From the NCBI RefSeq assembly GCF_003668575.1, contig NZ_RCVZ01000013.1, positions 62,001 through 126,000 on the forward strand: a stretch of DNA of 64,000 nt, written 5' to 3'. This document shows positions 1-10,400 of the stretch, in pieces. The notes beneath the pieces were generated by a model. It saw only the letters and a program-made list of their open reading frames with translations, did not search any database and had not been told where the DNA came from. Source of the stretch: Falsibacillus albus (GTDB taxonomy: Bacteria; Bacillota; Bacilli; Bacillales; DSM-25281). How positions within the stretch are numbered: position 1 is the stretch's first letter; every line of letters starts with the position of its first letter. The position numbers and the translations under genes were made by a program.

Positions 1-148
1 ACCTGACATTTCTTTCTGGATAAAGGAAACTATTCTCTTTAACCAACTTTAGACTAACAATGTTTACTCTCTTAGCTGGTTGCTTTTGAAATTGATCTAC
101 TTCTAATAACCTTAATTGCTCATTTTGTATCGGTAAATAATTTTTCAT
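1..148 (-). CDS. RadC-like JAB-domain protein, 5' end only
   Basis: Only the first 49 codons lie in the window; the gene runs off the left edge. The start at 148 is preceded by GGAGG with an 8-nt gap; an in-frame ATG at 163 lacks such a site. The residues read MKNYLPIQNEQLRLLEV and then KRVNIVSLKLVKE, which resembles the N-terminal lead-in of RadC-type JAB metalloprotease-like proteins carried on Bacillus mobile elements. The catalytic part is not visible, so the name rests on this short segment. It follows the serine recombinase on the same strand with a 35-nt gap and probably belongs to the same element. Confidence 0.5.
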   Translation of the reverse strand, partial: MKNYLPIQNEQLRLLEVDQFQKQPAKRVNIVSLKLVKENSFLYPERNVR

Positions 149-182
149 TTTAACTTCCTCCATGATATCGTTTAAAATTTGG

Positions 183-1792
183 TTATAAAACTAAAGTAAA
201 ATTAAAAGAGGACGGATCTTCAACTGAAGATCCGTCCTCTTTTTCATCCAATATGTGATTTTTTGATTTTCCATCAAAGTGTAATATTATCGATTCAACT
301 TTCCTTTCTTTACTTAATACAATTTTATCAACCACTAAATTTAAGATTGTTTTTTTCTGATCATGATTAGCATTTCTAATTATCTCGTTTAAATTACTCA
401 TTAAATTCTTAACTACTTGGAATTCAATAGGGTCAGAATTATTTAATCGGAGTTTTTCTTGAATTGATTCTTTATGTTTCCTTTTGATTTCAATATCTTC
501 TGAAATAGACCCAAGCCTCTTCGAAAGGTCTTCTTTCGTGATCATACCGTCTTCAAATAGTTCAAACCACTTACTCTTTTTATTATCATATCCACGAATC
601 TCCCTATCAATATGCTGTAGTTGTTCCTCTAAAGGTTTTATCGTGTGCCTTCTTTTTTCATTTAAATTATTTACAATGTCGCTTAATAATTTTTCGTTTA
701 ATAGATTACTCTGTATCTTATTAAATACAATTTTTTCTGTTTCATCTGCCTTAACACCATTTGACCTACAAGCTGCTGTACCCTTATTTCTCCAAGCTCC
801 ACAATGATAATATCTGTGAAGTATATAACTTCCATCCTTATGCTTTTTCTTAACCCTTCCTGCAACCATAGACGAGCCACAGGCTGGGCACTTTAATAAG
901 CCAGTTAAGGATAAGAACCACTATATACCCTATTGGGCTTATGGGATCTTTGACTATACAACTTCTGAACCTTTTCCCATAAATCCACAGTGATTATTGC
1001 ATCATGCCCTCCATCCACAATAATGGGATTTTTATTTGTTCCCTTTCTCCTCTTCTCACTCCAATTTTCCCTGCGATTATATCTAATTTTTCCAATATAT
1101 ATAGGATTCATCAGAATTTCTTTTACTGCGTTTATTGAAAACATATTTCCCTTTTTTGATTTATAACCAAGCTTATTAATATGATTTGTAAGGCTCTTTA
1201 ATCCCCTCCCTTCGGAATATAGTTTAAATATTTCTCTAACAATGAATGCTTCTTCTTCTACTACCTCTAACCTTGTTTTAGTATCATCTTTGTTACTCTT
1301 GGCACTTATATATCCTAATACCTGACCTCCATTCCACTTTCCTAATCTTGCTCTTTGTTTCATTCCCATTTTCACGTTATCTACTATGGTCTCCCTTTCG
1401 AACTCACCAATAGATGCTAATACATTCATCATTAGTCTTCCTTGTGGAGTTGTTGTGTCAAAGTGTTCAGAGCAACTTTTAAAATTCACATTGCTTTTGT
1501 TTAACTCTTCTACTATCTTAAGTAAATCTAAGTGATTCCTTGCTAGTCTGTTTGTTTTCCAGACCCATACCTCATCAAATTTCTTTTCTTTTGCATCCTT
1601 AAGAAGCTGCTGTAGTTGTAACCTCTTCTCCATTGATTTACCGCTGATGCCACGATCAATATAGTTAGAAATTACTTGCTTACCATCCAACTCAATCCTT
1701 TTTCTTACCGTATCAATTTGTGCATCAATAGAATATCCTTCTTCTGCCTGTTCAGCCGTAGAAACCCTTGCATATATAACAGCTCTTATCAT
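183..1792 (-). pseudogene. Large serine recombinase/integrase, split by a one-base frameshift
   Basis: The N-terminal part (905-1792, 295 aa) has the resolvase domain with YARVSTAEQAEEG, placing the nucleophilic serine at residue 11, then the recombinase domain. Its frame stops at 905. The C-terminal part (183-869 and upstream) continues in another frame with a zinc-ribbon CPACG...HCG...C cluster and a coiled coil, ending at 183. Adding one T after the CCT codon near 907-910 joins them into one roughly 535-residue protein, the usual size of large serine recombinases. Such enzymes integrate and excise phages and integrative elements. The break could be a real inactivating deletion, programmed shifting, or a sequencing error. 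The last codons contain a terminator hairpin. A 34-codon ORF overlaps its start. Confidence 0.85.
204..243. terminator. Strong bidirectional hairpin inside the 3' end of the recombinase gene
   Basis: An 18-bp perfect stem (204-221 with 226-243, arm core GAGGACGGATCTTC) closes a 4-nt AACT loop and is followed by T-rich sequence on both strands. It lies within the last codons of the recombinase reading frame rather than after the stop. Confidence 0.75.
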
Positions 1793-1893
1793 TTCTCTTT
1801 CACCTCCATTTCAACAATTAATTCTTGATAGAGCAAATCACTTATTAATTCAATTAAAATTGTATATATGCTTTTTTCATTACTCTCGACCAT
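1789..1893 (-). CDS. 34-residue leader ORF coupled to the recombinase
   Basis: A short ORF starts at ATG 1893 behind a GGGGGA ribosome site and ends with TGA overlapping the recombinase ATG (ATGA, 4 nt). The product starts MVESNEKSIYTILIELIS and is acidic with an aliphatic helix. The strong ribosome site and overlapping stop/start suggest translational coupling to the recombinase. No family is recognised. It may be a real micro-protein or only a leader. Confidence 0.5.
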   Translation of the reverse strand: MVESNEKSIYTILIELISDLLYQELIVEMEVKEK

Positions 1894-1938
1894 CCAGCAT
1901 TCCCCCTGATAGTTTTAATATTTGTAGGAATACATGCA

Positions 1939-1992
1939 TACCAGGACTTATAACATTGCTCAAAGGTATAATATATATTTAATATCCTGGTA
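1939..1992. promoter_or_regulatory. Inverted repeat in the recombinase upstream region
   Basis: TACCAGGA at 1939-1946 is repeated inverted as TCCTGGTA at 1985-1992, with very AT-rich DNA (TATAATATATATT) between. It lies in the 270-bp gap between the helicase gene and the leader ORF; no further gene is visible there. It could be a regulator operator or part of a recombinase attachment region; neither is proven. Confidence 0.3.
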
Positions 1993-2163
1993 AATACTCT
2001 TTATATATATTGATTATGCATGCATCTTAACTCTTTTATATTTGTAGCCAATTGTAGAGAAAACGTAGTAAATTCTTAACCTTAAAATCTACAGTTTTAT
2101 TGTTCTAAAGATAGTAAATTAAGCTATTTCAATGATTTGTGTAGATAAAGTAGCCGCTTATTA

Positions 2164-3852
2164 TCAAACTTCTTTTAAATGCTCACGCCCTTGAACTATT
2201 TGTTTCAACGCAATTCCTGTGAATCCATCGAGTGGTGTAGACTTTCTTAATCGGAATTTTGATTGTCTAATAGGTAGTTTTTTTATTTCGTTAAAGAAGT
2301 CTTTTTTGCTAAGCATATTATGGCAGTTATCTCTGGCATAGTTTATATAGGCTGAATAAAGATCTCTCTTATGAACCCTACATTCATCATTGTTAGGTTC
2401 TAACTCACACATCACCGTTATAAAATCATTTATATTGCTCATTTCATTTTGATACTGTTTTTTAAATTCAATAGAATCAAGACATTCGGTAAATATAAAA
2501 TTATTATTTATTAACCGCTCCAAACCCTCTACAGCCCATTGGACAATATAATCCTTTTCGGAAAGAAGCTTTTCCTTCAATTTGTAGTCTCTTTTACCTT
2601 CTGGAATCGTATTATTAAAAACTACAAACAAAATTCTGTCTGTAAATGCTGTGGTATTGTCCAATGTCTGTAATTGAGGCATAGCATTACCAGCCATGAT
2701 TATTTTAGCTTTATTAATAAAATTGATGGCAGATTTATATTTGATATCAGCTCTTAATCTATCATTTCCTATAAGCGCTTTTATTGTATTTATATTTTTT
2801 AATGCATTGTCGTTTAATTCACCACAAACATTTAATTTCTTCTTAAATAAATCGGATAAAGAAAATCTTCCGCTTAATTCATGAAGGGGTACATTACTTG
2901 TGTAATCCTCTCCAATAATTTCTGTCAATACTTCTAGAATTGTACTTTTCCCAGAGTGTGGGGCTCCAATTAGTGCAAACCACTTTTTTGCATTAGTAAA
3001 ATTTGAGATTGCGTACCCTATTAGTTCCTGAATCTGCATTGTCTTCTGCTCATCACCCCTTGTACATTGATGGATAAACTGCAAAAAGTGTTTCCCTTCC
3101 GTCCGATGCGTAGTGTAATTAGAATTTATAAAACTAGTAAAGCGATATGTTGGAGAATGGTTTAACTCCCTGCCTGTTCTTAGGTCCAATACACAATTAT
3201 TAAAATTAATTAAGTAGGCGTAGGGATCTAAATCGTCTTCCTGTATCTGAATTGCCTCACTACTTTTTAAGCGGTCAATTATATCGTCAACTCTGCCCTT
3301 AGATAGTAATCTTTCTACCTTATCTGACCAACCGCTTCGTACTAGTGTCCTAATTTGATATTCTTCAAGTTCAAAGAAGCAACCTTTGCTATTGTTATAA
3401 AGGTAAAGGCTCCCTTTTAAACATTTCAGGGTATATTTATTGAGGATTTTTGAATAAATATCATACTCTATGTTTTTATTATTTGAATCCTTTTGTGGCT
3501 CATCCTTAATGTTTTCCCCATTTCCAACTATTTTCTCAGCGATAACCTCATTAGAAACTATGTCCCAGACCTTGCTTTGTTCCTCATCCAAGGAATTTTC
3601 GGCTAAGAACCCATCATCTAACTCCCCATACTCAAAGTTAAGTATTAGGTTTCTTCCCAACGGTTCGAAATTAATCTCATGATTTCTTAAATAGTCTTCT
3701 GGAATTTTACTAAATACCGTCTTTAATAAATTTTCACATTCCTTTATATCACTTAATTCATTATCGTATAGGTATTCGTCAGAGACCGAGTCAATCGGTA
3801 AACTGTTTATTTTTTTTCGAATAACATCCTGAAAATCACCTGCTTTTCCCAT
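2164..3852 (-). CDS. D5/P4-type SF3 helicase (phage/plasmid primase family)
   Basis: 562 residues. An N-terminal 200 residues without clear motifs is followed by a D5_N-like segment (NCVLDLRTGRELNHSP, about 219-233) and the SF3 ATPase with Walker A GAPHSGKST at about 296-304. The next motif block (KKLNVCGELND) and KAKIIMAGNAMP fit the Walker B and sensor regions. Proteins of this family open replication origins of phage satellites, P4-like elements and integrative plasmids. No archaeo-eukaryotic primase motif is obvious, so this may be helicase only. It lies 7 nt downstream of the 192-aa gene and is probably co-transcribed with it. Confidence 0.85.
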   Translation of the reverse strand: MGKAGDFQDVIRKKINSLPIDSVSDEYLYDNELSDIKECENLLKTVFSKIPEDYLRNHEINFEPLGRNLILNFEYGELDDGFLAENSLDEEQSKVWDIVSNEVIAEKIVGNGENIKDEPQKDSNNKNIEYDIYSKILNKYTLKCLKGSLYLYNNSKGCFFELEEYQIRTLVRSGWSDKVERLLSKGRVDDIIDRLKSSEAIQIQEDDLDPYAYLINFNNCVLDLRTGRELNHSPTYRFTSFINSNYTTHRTEGKHFLQFIHQCTRGDEQKTMQIQELIGYAISNFTNAKKWFALIGAPHSGKSTILEVLTEIIGEDYTSNVPLHELSGRFSLSDLFKKKLNVCGELNDNALKNINTIKALIGNDRLRADIKYKSAINFINKAKIIMAGNAMPQLQTLDNTTAFTDRILFVVFNNTIPEGKRDYKLKEKLLSEKDYIVQWAVEGLERLINNNFIFTECLDSIEFKKQYQNEMSNINDFITVMCELEPNNDECRVHKRDLYSAYINYARDNCHNMLSKKDFFNEIKKLPIRQSKFRLRKSTPLDGFTGIALKQIVQGREHLKEV

Positions 3853-3859
3853 TCTTTCC

Positions 3860-4438
3860 TTACTCCTTCAACGTTTTAATTTTGCAAGTTTCAGCATCCT
3901 CATCTTCAAGAAGTAGGTTGTGAATAGCAGGAAAAAGAGTAGTTACTAAAGTAAATGCATTGTTGCGTAGATCTTTTAACAGGAATTCCTTTCTTACAAT
4001 TATTTCGCTAATCTTACCTTGCAACGTACTATTGAAAATTGTTAATTGAGCAAATGACTGGTTTTCTATATAAGCAATCAGCAGATTTTTTTCATTTACT
4101 TCATCTTCGTCTTTGAGGACAAAAGCTGCTTCTTTGCTATAACAATAAAAACGCTTTTTATCTGAATCCCTTCGGTCTACAATTATTCGTACCTCATGGT
4201 TTGTTATATTTTGTTCGTTTGACAATGCTATTTTTCTACTACCAATATTTCCATTACAAACCTTTCCGTTTGGTGTAATGTGACAAAGCAGAAGAACTAT
4301 AGGATCAATTCTTTTGTTACCTATGCATACAAATGAATTTTCACCGTCACTTGCTAATAGTTGAATGTTAGAATTTCCTTCTGTCATTTTCTCAATAAGT
4401 TTTTCTTCTGCTTTAGTCAATTCATTTACAAGAGCCAT
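3860..4438 (-). CDS. Unrecognised 192-aa protein of the mobile element
   Basis: A soluble mixed-charge protein beginning MALVNELTKAEEKLIEKMTE. No catalytic motif is recognised; two cysteines (CH at about 52, CNG at about 61) are not in a zinc pattern. It lies directly upstream of the SF3 helicase with a 7-nt gap, so a replication-accessory or initiator role is possible but is only inference from position. The base composition is as AT-rich as its neighbours. Confidence 0.7.
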   Translation of the reverse strand: MALVNELTKAEEKLIEKMTEGNSNIQLLASDGENSFVCIGNKRIDPIVLLLCHITPNGKVCNGNIGSRKIALSNEQNITNHEVRIIVDRRDSDKKRFYCYSKEAAFVLKDEDEVNEKNLLIAYIENQSFAQLTIFNSTLQGKISEIIVRKEFLLKDLRNNAFTLVTTLFPAIHNLLLEDEDAETCKIKTLKE

Positions 4439-4530
4439 ATTCTTATCTCTCCTTTTAGTTATTACTTACAAACTAAAAGTAACACCCCTGTTTCCTTGAT
4501 ATTTATTTTGAAAATTCAAAATATACACCC

Positions 4531-6033
4531 TTAAAGCCTAATAATAGTAAAGCCGCTCTCAAAGAAAGAGAGCGGCTTTACTATTTTAAATTTATTTTTT
4601 TTTTCAAAAAATAATTTGTCTAAATCTATATTTACACTAAGGAATTTATCTTTCATTAAGCCAGGATCAACCTCCAAGCTACTAAAGACCTGCAAAACTT
4701 CTTCTATCCCCAAATTTTTTTCTAATCTTAAAGCAAGTTTTTCACCCCTAGTAGCAAACTCCCTTGCGATATAATAAAAATATGCCTCTACTAAATCGGG
4801 TTTAACTCTGATTGTTTCAAATAAATCATTAATTGCCTCTTCGCTGAATTGTCTCCGAATCCCATTTACCTTCTTTACCTTTTTATAGAACTCAATGAAA
4901 TCCTCTGAGTAATTAATTCTACTTTCATCTATATGGAATATTGACTCATCTCTTAAATCTGCTAGTTTATAACCTGCAACTCCTTTTAAAGTATGGTAAA
5001 GGAACAATTTTTTCTTGATTTCTCTTAACCTGCTCACTTCCTCTTTCTCGGTTACTTCATCACTTTTAATTGATAATTCACCTTTAGGAGCCCTTATATT
5101 TTCAATCAAGTATTCTTTTAACAAAGGAACGTACAAAAAAATTAAAATAAACAATTCACTGTAGCCTTGCCCTTTGATAAAAGGAAAACTGTTATCCTCT
5201 TTAATGAACTGCTCTGTAAAATAAAGCTTTAACCTAATATCCTCGATTAAGGAGAAGGATGCAAGCACCTTTAAATAGTTATTTTTGTCTTTCTTTAATT
5301 TAAATTTTTTGAAATAATCACTGGGTAATACTGACCATGCTTTCAGTAAAAAAAAGACATTCGTTTCCCTTTCTATTTCAAGGATATCCCTTGTAGGATT
5401 AATTCCATTACCATGGTCATTTAAAAGTTCTATAAACTGATGATGATGAGTCAAGAGGTCATTGGGTAAACTTTCATTATCAAAATCTTTATCAATTCTT
5501 GGTTTTACAGATCTTTGCTTATTTACGTATCTTTTAAAATAAAAGGGAAAAAGAGTATGATTCCTTTCAGTAAATGGATAAGTAAAATTTTTAAATAACT
5601 CGGCTGCTTCATCTATCTTTTGCCTCTCAAGGCAACTTTCTTCATTATCATCATGAACAATTTCTACTTTTAAGTTCTCTTGTAAGTAACTTTGAAATCT
5701 TTCACTAAGCACATATTGTACTTCATTTTGCATATCCTCAAGTAATTCACCAATCGTTGTGCCAAGTAAAGGCTCATCAGGAAAAGATATTGCAAGATCC
5801 ACCTCTTGTTGGCTAAGAGTTGCTGCTTCCTCAAGAATCAAATGCAATACATATTTTTTTATGTATTCCTCAACTACAGTAGCTTCCAGATCCAAACCAG
5901 CACATACATCTTTAAATTTTTCACCAAGATTAACTGCTTCTAGTATATCTGCGTAGCTTCTTTCATTGCTTCTAAATTGAAATCCTAATTCTTTATACAA
6001 TTCCGCTTTTAATTTATTGGTTAACCTTTGCAT
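4531..6033 (-). CDS. Unrecognised 500-aa largely helical protein
   Basis: A 500-residue protein beginning MQRLTNKLKAELYKELGFQF, rich in K, E, L and F, with no membrane segment, P-loop or nuclease motif that I can see. The first 60 residues could include a DNA-binding helical unit, but this is not firm. It is the first gene of the minus-strand group (500 aa, 192 aa, helicase), divergent from the excisionase-like gene, so its promoter probably lies in 6034-6203. Its function is unknown; co-location suggests replication, regulation or cargo of the element. Confidence 0.75.
   Translation of the reverse strand: MQRLTNKLKAELYKELGFQFRSNERSYADILEAVNLGEKFKDVCAGLDLEATVVEEYIKKYVLHLILEEAATLSQQEVDLAISFPDEPLLGTTIGELLEDMQNEVQYVLSERFQSYLQENLKVEIVHDDNEESCLERQKIDEAAELFKNFTYPFTERNHTLFPFYFKRYVNKQRSVKPRIDKDFDNESLPNDLLTHHHQFIELLNDHGNGINPTRDILEIERETNVFFLLKAWSVLPSDYFKKFKLKKDKNNYLKVLASFSLIEDIRLKLYFTEQFIKEDNSFPFIKGQGYSELFILIFLYVPLLKEYLIENIRAPKGELSIKSDEVTEKEEVSRLREIKKKLFLYHTLKGVAGYKLADLRDESIFHIDESRINYSEDFIEFYKKVKKVNGIRRQFSEEAINDLFETIRVKPDLVEAYFYYIAREFATRGEKLALRLEKNLGIEEVLQVFSSLEVDPGLMKDKFLSVNIDLDKLFFEKKNKFKIVKPLSFFESGFTIIRL
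4544..4584. terminator. 17-bp perfect hairpin at the 3' end of the 500-aa gene
   Basis: The arms ATAGTAAAGCCGCTCTC and their exact complement (4544-4560, 4568-4584) enclose a 7-nt loop. On the plus strand it is followed by TTTTAAATTTATTTTT. The hairpin sits inside the last codons of the minus-strand gene, as with the recombinase gene. Confidence 0.6.
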
Positions 6034-6124
6034 TTTACACCTCTTTAAATATAATCAGGTATTACAAATATACTTTTTATTAATTTACCAATGCAAATTT
6101 AGTTTTTATTGCTAGCACAAAATG

Positions 6125-6153
6125 TTAACAAGGTGAGAATGAACCTTTGTTAA
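6125..6153. promoter_or_regulatory. Candidate operator between divergent element genes
   Basis: TTAACAAGGT and ACCTTTGTTAA face each other with 8 nt between them, an imperfect palindrome in the 170-bp divergent spacer between the 500-aa gene and the excisionase-like gene. The position fits a control site for one or both promoters, perhaps bound by the small HTH protein itself. Confidence 0.4.
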
Positions 6154-6203
6154 TCAATAAAAAGCAACAATAATCTAAAAAGGACTAGAAGGAGGTACAC
6201 GAT

Positions 6204-6398
6204 ATGTTTGAGATGCATAATGATATCTTAACTATGGAAGAATTGATGGAAGCACTTTATATTGGAAGGAACTATGCTTATAAATTGCTGAATAGCGGAG
6301 AAATAAAAGGATTTAGAGTAGGAAGATCATGGAGAATACCAAGAACATCGTTAGAAGAATTTATAATTAATAGATGCAGAAGATTTCACTTAGAATGA
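6204..6398 (+). CDS. Excisionase-like small helix-turn-helix protein
   Basis: 64 residues. The pattern LTMEELMEALYIGRNYAYKL, then GEIKGFRVGRSWRIPR, is the winged-helix fold of the excisionase/MerR-like DNA-binding family (often called excisionase-family or SinR/AlpA-like). The start is set by GGAGGT 9 nt upstream. Such proteins direct excision by phage-type recombinases or regulate element genes. It is divergent from the helicase group and is closed by its own terminator, so it is transcribed alone. Confidence 0.85.
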   Translation: MFEMHNDILTMEELMEALYIGRNYAYKLLNSGEIKGFRVGRSWRIPRTSLEEFIINRCRRFHLE

Positions 6399-6417
6399 AC
6401 TAAGTGAGATCTTTTTT
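6381..6417 (+). terminator. Terminator of the excisionase-like gene
   Basis: AGATTTCACTTAG pairs with CTAAGTGAGATCT (one G-U pair), a 6-nt loop holds the stop codon, and a run of six T follows. Confidence 0.85.
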
Positions 6418-6736
6418 GTGTTCCTCTATGTTCCTACCTCTCATGAGGATTGCCTATCGGCATAGGCATCAATATTATAATATATATTTATCATCATGAA
6501 TTATCCGTAAGAATTATTGATTTATTTACCACTATTCCATTAATTTGTGGAGCTTTTTAATTTAGCTCATTCAAAACAATAAGAAAACTAATTTCTAATT
6601 GGGACGTTACCAAGAAATAAGACTGCACATCATAAATATTGCCAAATAGGCTATCATGTAAGTCATCAATTCCTATATAATTGGAAATAGATATATTCCT
6701 AACGTACAAACTTCTTTTGAATGGAGCTACGAAAAG
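6418..6736. other. Gap before the restriction-modification pair
   Basis: No ORF with a ribosome site is visible. It contains a short palindrome (TGCCTAT-CGGC-ATAGGCA, 6451-6468) followed by AT-rich DNA that could hold the promoter of the methyltransferase gene. Confidence 0.4.
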
Positions 6737-7495
6737 ATGAGTGATTTATCCGAATCTACTAACGAAAAAATAATAAAAAGTAAAATACGTATCCAAAATC
6801 ACGGTGAAGTGTTCACACCGAAAAGGATTATTAATAAAATGCTTGACTTACCTAACATTCGTGAAGCATGTCAAAACTTAACTTCTACTTTTCTAGAGCC
6901 TGCTGCTGGAGAAGGAGCTTTCTTAGTTGAAGTTTTAAATAGAAAAATGAAGATGGTAGTAAAGAATTATGGTGATAACTTAATACGGTATGAGAACTAT
7001 TCGTTACTTGCTTTATCAACAATATATGGTGTTGAATTGCTTGAAGATAACGCTCAAAAATGTGTTATGAATATGTACCAAGTCTATTATGAAGCCTATC
7101 AACAACAAGCAATACAACAAGGTGCAAAGGTTAAAAAGAAGGTCTTAGACAGTGCAAAATTGATAATCTCAAATAATGTTGCACAGGGAAACTTTCTAAC
7201 TAAATTAGCTCCTGATGGCAATCCTATTGTGTTTAGTGAGTGGAACCCTATAAACCTTCGCAAATATGGTAAGACAATTAAGGTTCAACGCACTGAATAT
7301 ACGCTTATGGATATTCTTGATGGTATGAAAAAAGAAGGTGGAGAATCACTAAGCCATTCAGTACTTGAGCAACTGGATTTGTTTGACTCTTTTGATGATG
7401 AAGAAATAGCTGTAAAAGAAAAAAAACAAATGAAATACGTTCCTGTGAAGATTACTAATGTATATAAGGAAGAGATGGAGGAAGTAAATGGATAA
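6737..7495 (+). CDS. Methyltransferase-like partner subunit (SAM-binding half)
   Basis: 252 residues. HGEVFTPKRIINKMLDL (22-38) and FLEPAAGEGAFLVEVLN (52-68) match the N-terminal lead-in and SAM-binding motif I of N6-adenine DNA methyltransferases. The expected catalytic NPPY (motif IV) is absent; only NGNPIVFSEWNPI-like sequence follows, so on its own it looks catalytically incomplete. The ATG has GGAG 10 nt upstream. The stop overlaps the start of the 1437-aa gene by 8 nt, implying coupled translation and a complex. Its role is probably SAM binding, specificity or regulation of the larger enzyme; this is inference. Confidence 0.75.
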   Translation: MSDLSESTNEKIIKSKIRIQNHGEVFTPKRIINKMLDLPNIREACQNLTSTFLEPAAGEGAFLVEVLNRKMKMVVKNYGDNLIRYENYSLLALSTIYGVELLEDNAQKCVMNMYQVYYEAYQQQAIQQGAKVKKKVLDSAKLIISNNVAQGNFLTKLAPDGNPIVFSEWNPINLRKYGKTIKVQRTEYTLMDILDGMKKEGGESLSHSVLEQLDLFDSFDDEEIAVKEKKQMKYVPVKITNVYKEEMEEVNG

Positions 7496-10400
7496 AACAA
7501 TCATTAAACCGTATGATGAATTAGACTTGAAGATATATGCCTATACCTTACCTGAAGTTCCTTCTCATGAAGGTTACATCAAAATCGGTGATACGAGTAG
7601 GCAGGTCAAAAAACGAATTTTTGAACAGGTTGGAACCGCAGGACTTAATCCTAAAATTCTATTTGAAAAGGTCGCAAAGAAGTCTGATGGTACATGGTTT
7701 CATGATAAATCACTTCACCGTTTCCTTTTACAGAATGGGATTCCAAAAAAAGATTTTAATAGTCATGCTGACGAATGGTTTTATTTGAATGGAACACCAG
7801 AAAGGGCAGAAACCCTAACGGACAAGTTTATCAATCGTGATTATGATGAAATTCAAGTTGATGAAGCAAATTCTGACTATTTTCTTCGGAATGAACAAAG
7901 TAAGGCGGTTCAGTTAACGCTTGATTATTACAATAGTACGCAAGTACCTAGAGAATTTCTTTGGAATGCAAAACCTCGCTTTGGGAAAACACTGACTTCA
8001 TATGATTTTGTGAGAAAAATCAATGCAACAAATGTACTTATTGTAACCAACAGACCTGCAATAGCCAATTCTTGGTTTGATGATTTTAAGAAGTTCATTT
8101 CTTGGCAAGAACCAGGAATGAAATTTGTTTCTGAAACGGATGCTTTAAAAGATAAGGCATTATCTCGTAAGGATTTTATTGATTTTATTAACTCTACTGA
8201 CCATAAGAATCCATCACAGATTACCTTTATTTCACTCCAAGACTTGAAAGGTGCAAAATTTGCGGGTGGTGGCTTTGAAAAACTTGAATGGGTTGGTCAA
8301 CTGAATTGGGATTTACTAATCATTGATGAAGCTCATGAGGGTGTTGATACCGCAAAAACTGATGTAGTGTTCGATAAAATCAAACGAAACTTCACTTTAC
8401 ATTTGTCAGGTACTCCATTCAAAGCGTTGGCAAATAATAAATTTAATGAAAATCAAATTTTTAACTGGTCGTATGTCGATGAACAAGAAGCAAAAAAAGA
8501 CTGGGATTATACTACAGGAAGTAATCCATACGAAAATCTGCCAACACTAAGTTTATTCACTTATCAAATGAGCAAGATAATTGAAGATCGAGTGTCTAAG
8601 GGCTTAACGTTAGAAGATGATATAAATGTTGATTATGCATTCGACTTAAATGAGTTCTTCAGGGTTAAAGAAGATGGCAAGTTTGAATATGAAGCAAGCG
8701 TGAAAAAATTCCTTGATAATCTATCTTCAGGTAAATTTCCTTTTTCGACAGATGAACACAGAAGTGAATTAAACCATACATTTTGGCTTTTACCACGTGT
8801 TAACTCTGCCAAAGCACTTGAAAAGTTGTTAAATTCTCATCCTGTTTTTGGTGAGTATAAGATTGTACTAGCTGCTGGTGACGGAATAAGTGTTACAACT
8901 GATCCAATCCTTGAAGAAGAAGGAAAAGACTACAAGAAGAATGAGAAAAGTTTTGATAAAGTTAAAAAAGCAATTTCTGAAAATGAAAAAACCATAACTT
9001 TATCCGTTGGTCAACTTACAACTGGTATTACAATTCCTGAATGGTCTGCGGTGCTTATGCTTAGCAACATTAAGTCACCAAGTTTATATTTCCAAGCAGC
9101 TTTCCGTGCCCAAAATCCATATGAATTTGTTCAGGACGGTAAGCTTTATAGGAAAGAAAATGCATATATCTTTGATTTCGCGCCAGAACGAACACTATTG
9201 CTCTTTGACGAGTTCGCTAATAACTTATCAAGTGGTAGCTCAAAAACAAGTGAGGAACGCAAGAAGAAGATTAAAAAGCTATTAAACTTCTTTCCAGTGA
9301 TTGGAGAAGATGATGAAGGTAATATGCATGAATTAGATGCAACTGAAGTATTAACCATCCCAACCCAAATCACTTCAACAGAGGTAGTGAAACGTGGGTT
9401 CATGAGTAATCTTTTGTTTGCAAATATCTCAGGTATTTTTGGTGGGAATTCTCCATTCAAGGAAATTCTGGATAAGATTAAGCCCGAAAAGAATAAGCGT
9501 TTGACGGATCGTAGAGAAGTCAATGTAACAACTCCAATGCTTGATGATGAAGGAAACGTAAATGTTCCTACAGACATTGTAATTAACCATACAAAAGATA
9601 TTTTCGGAGACGCAATCTATAAAGTTGTGGATACAACCGATATCCCTGAAATACCTGAAGTTACAACTATTACTACTGAGATCAAGAACACGCTAAATAG
9701 TGGGTTTAGCAAGTTGAAAGAAACATTCAACATGAATAAAACTCAAACGGATAAAGTAAAAAATGAAGTAACTTCAGTCATTCAAGACGTGGTTCAAAAG
9801 AGTGTAGAAACTTATCAAAGCCAAGTTCGAGAAATCGAACATGACTATACTGAGCAAATTCAAATTGCTCAAGAAGCTCATGACGTGGTTAAAGAAGAGC
9901 AACTAAAAACAGAATTTGAACAGAAAAAGGTTGAAATAAATCAAACTTTTACTAAAAATCTTAATACAGAAGTAAAAGCAACGGTTGAAACTGCAGTAGA
10001 AAAGCAAGTTGTCATTGTGGAAGAGAAGAAGAAAAAGACCACTGAAGATGATGTTCGAGATCACTTGCGCGGCTTTGCTAGAACTATTCCTGCATTCCTT
10101 ATGGCTTATGGTAATGAAGATACGACTTTAGCTAGTTTTGAAATACACATTGATGAACCAACCTTCGAAGAATTAACAAGTATAACTGTTGACGAATTCA
10201 AGAAACTTCGTGATGGTTTTGATTATGTAGATGAAGATGGAAATAACCGTAAAGTGCCTGGTTTATTTAATGAAGTGGTGTTTAACGCCAGTATCAAAGA
10301 GTTCTTCAATACAAAGAATAGGTTATCGAACTATTTTGACGAATCGCTTACCGAAGATATTTTCGACTATATTCCCCCGCAGCAAACAAACCAAATTTTT

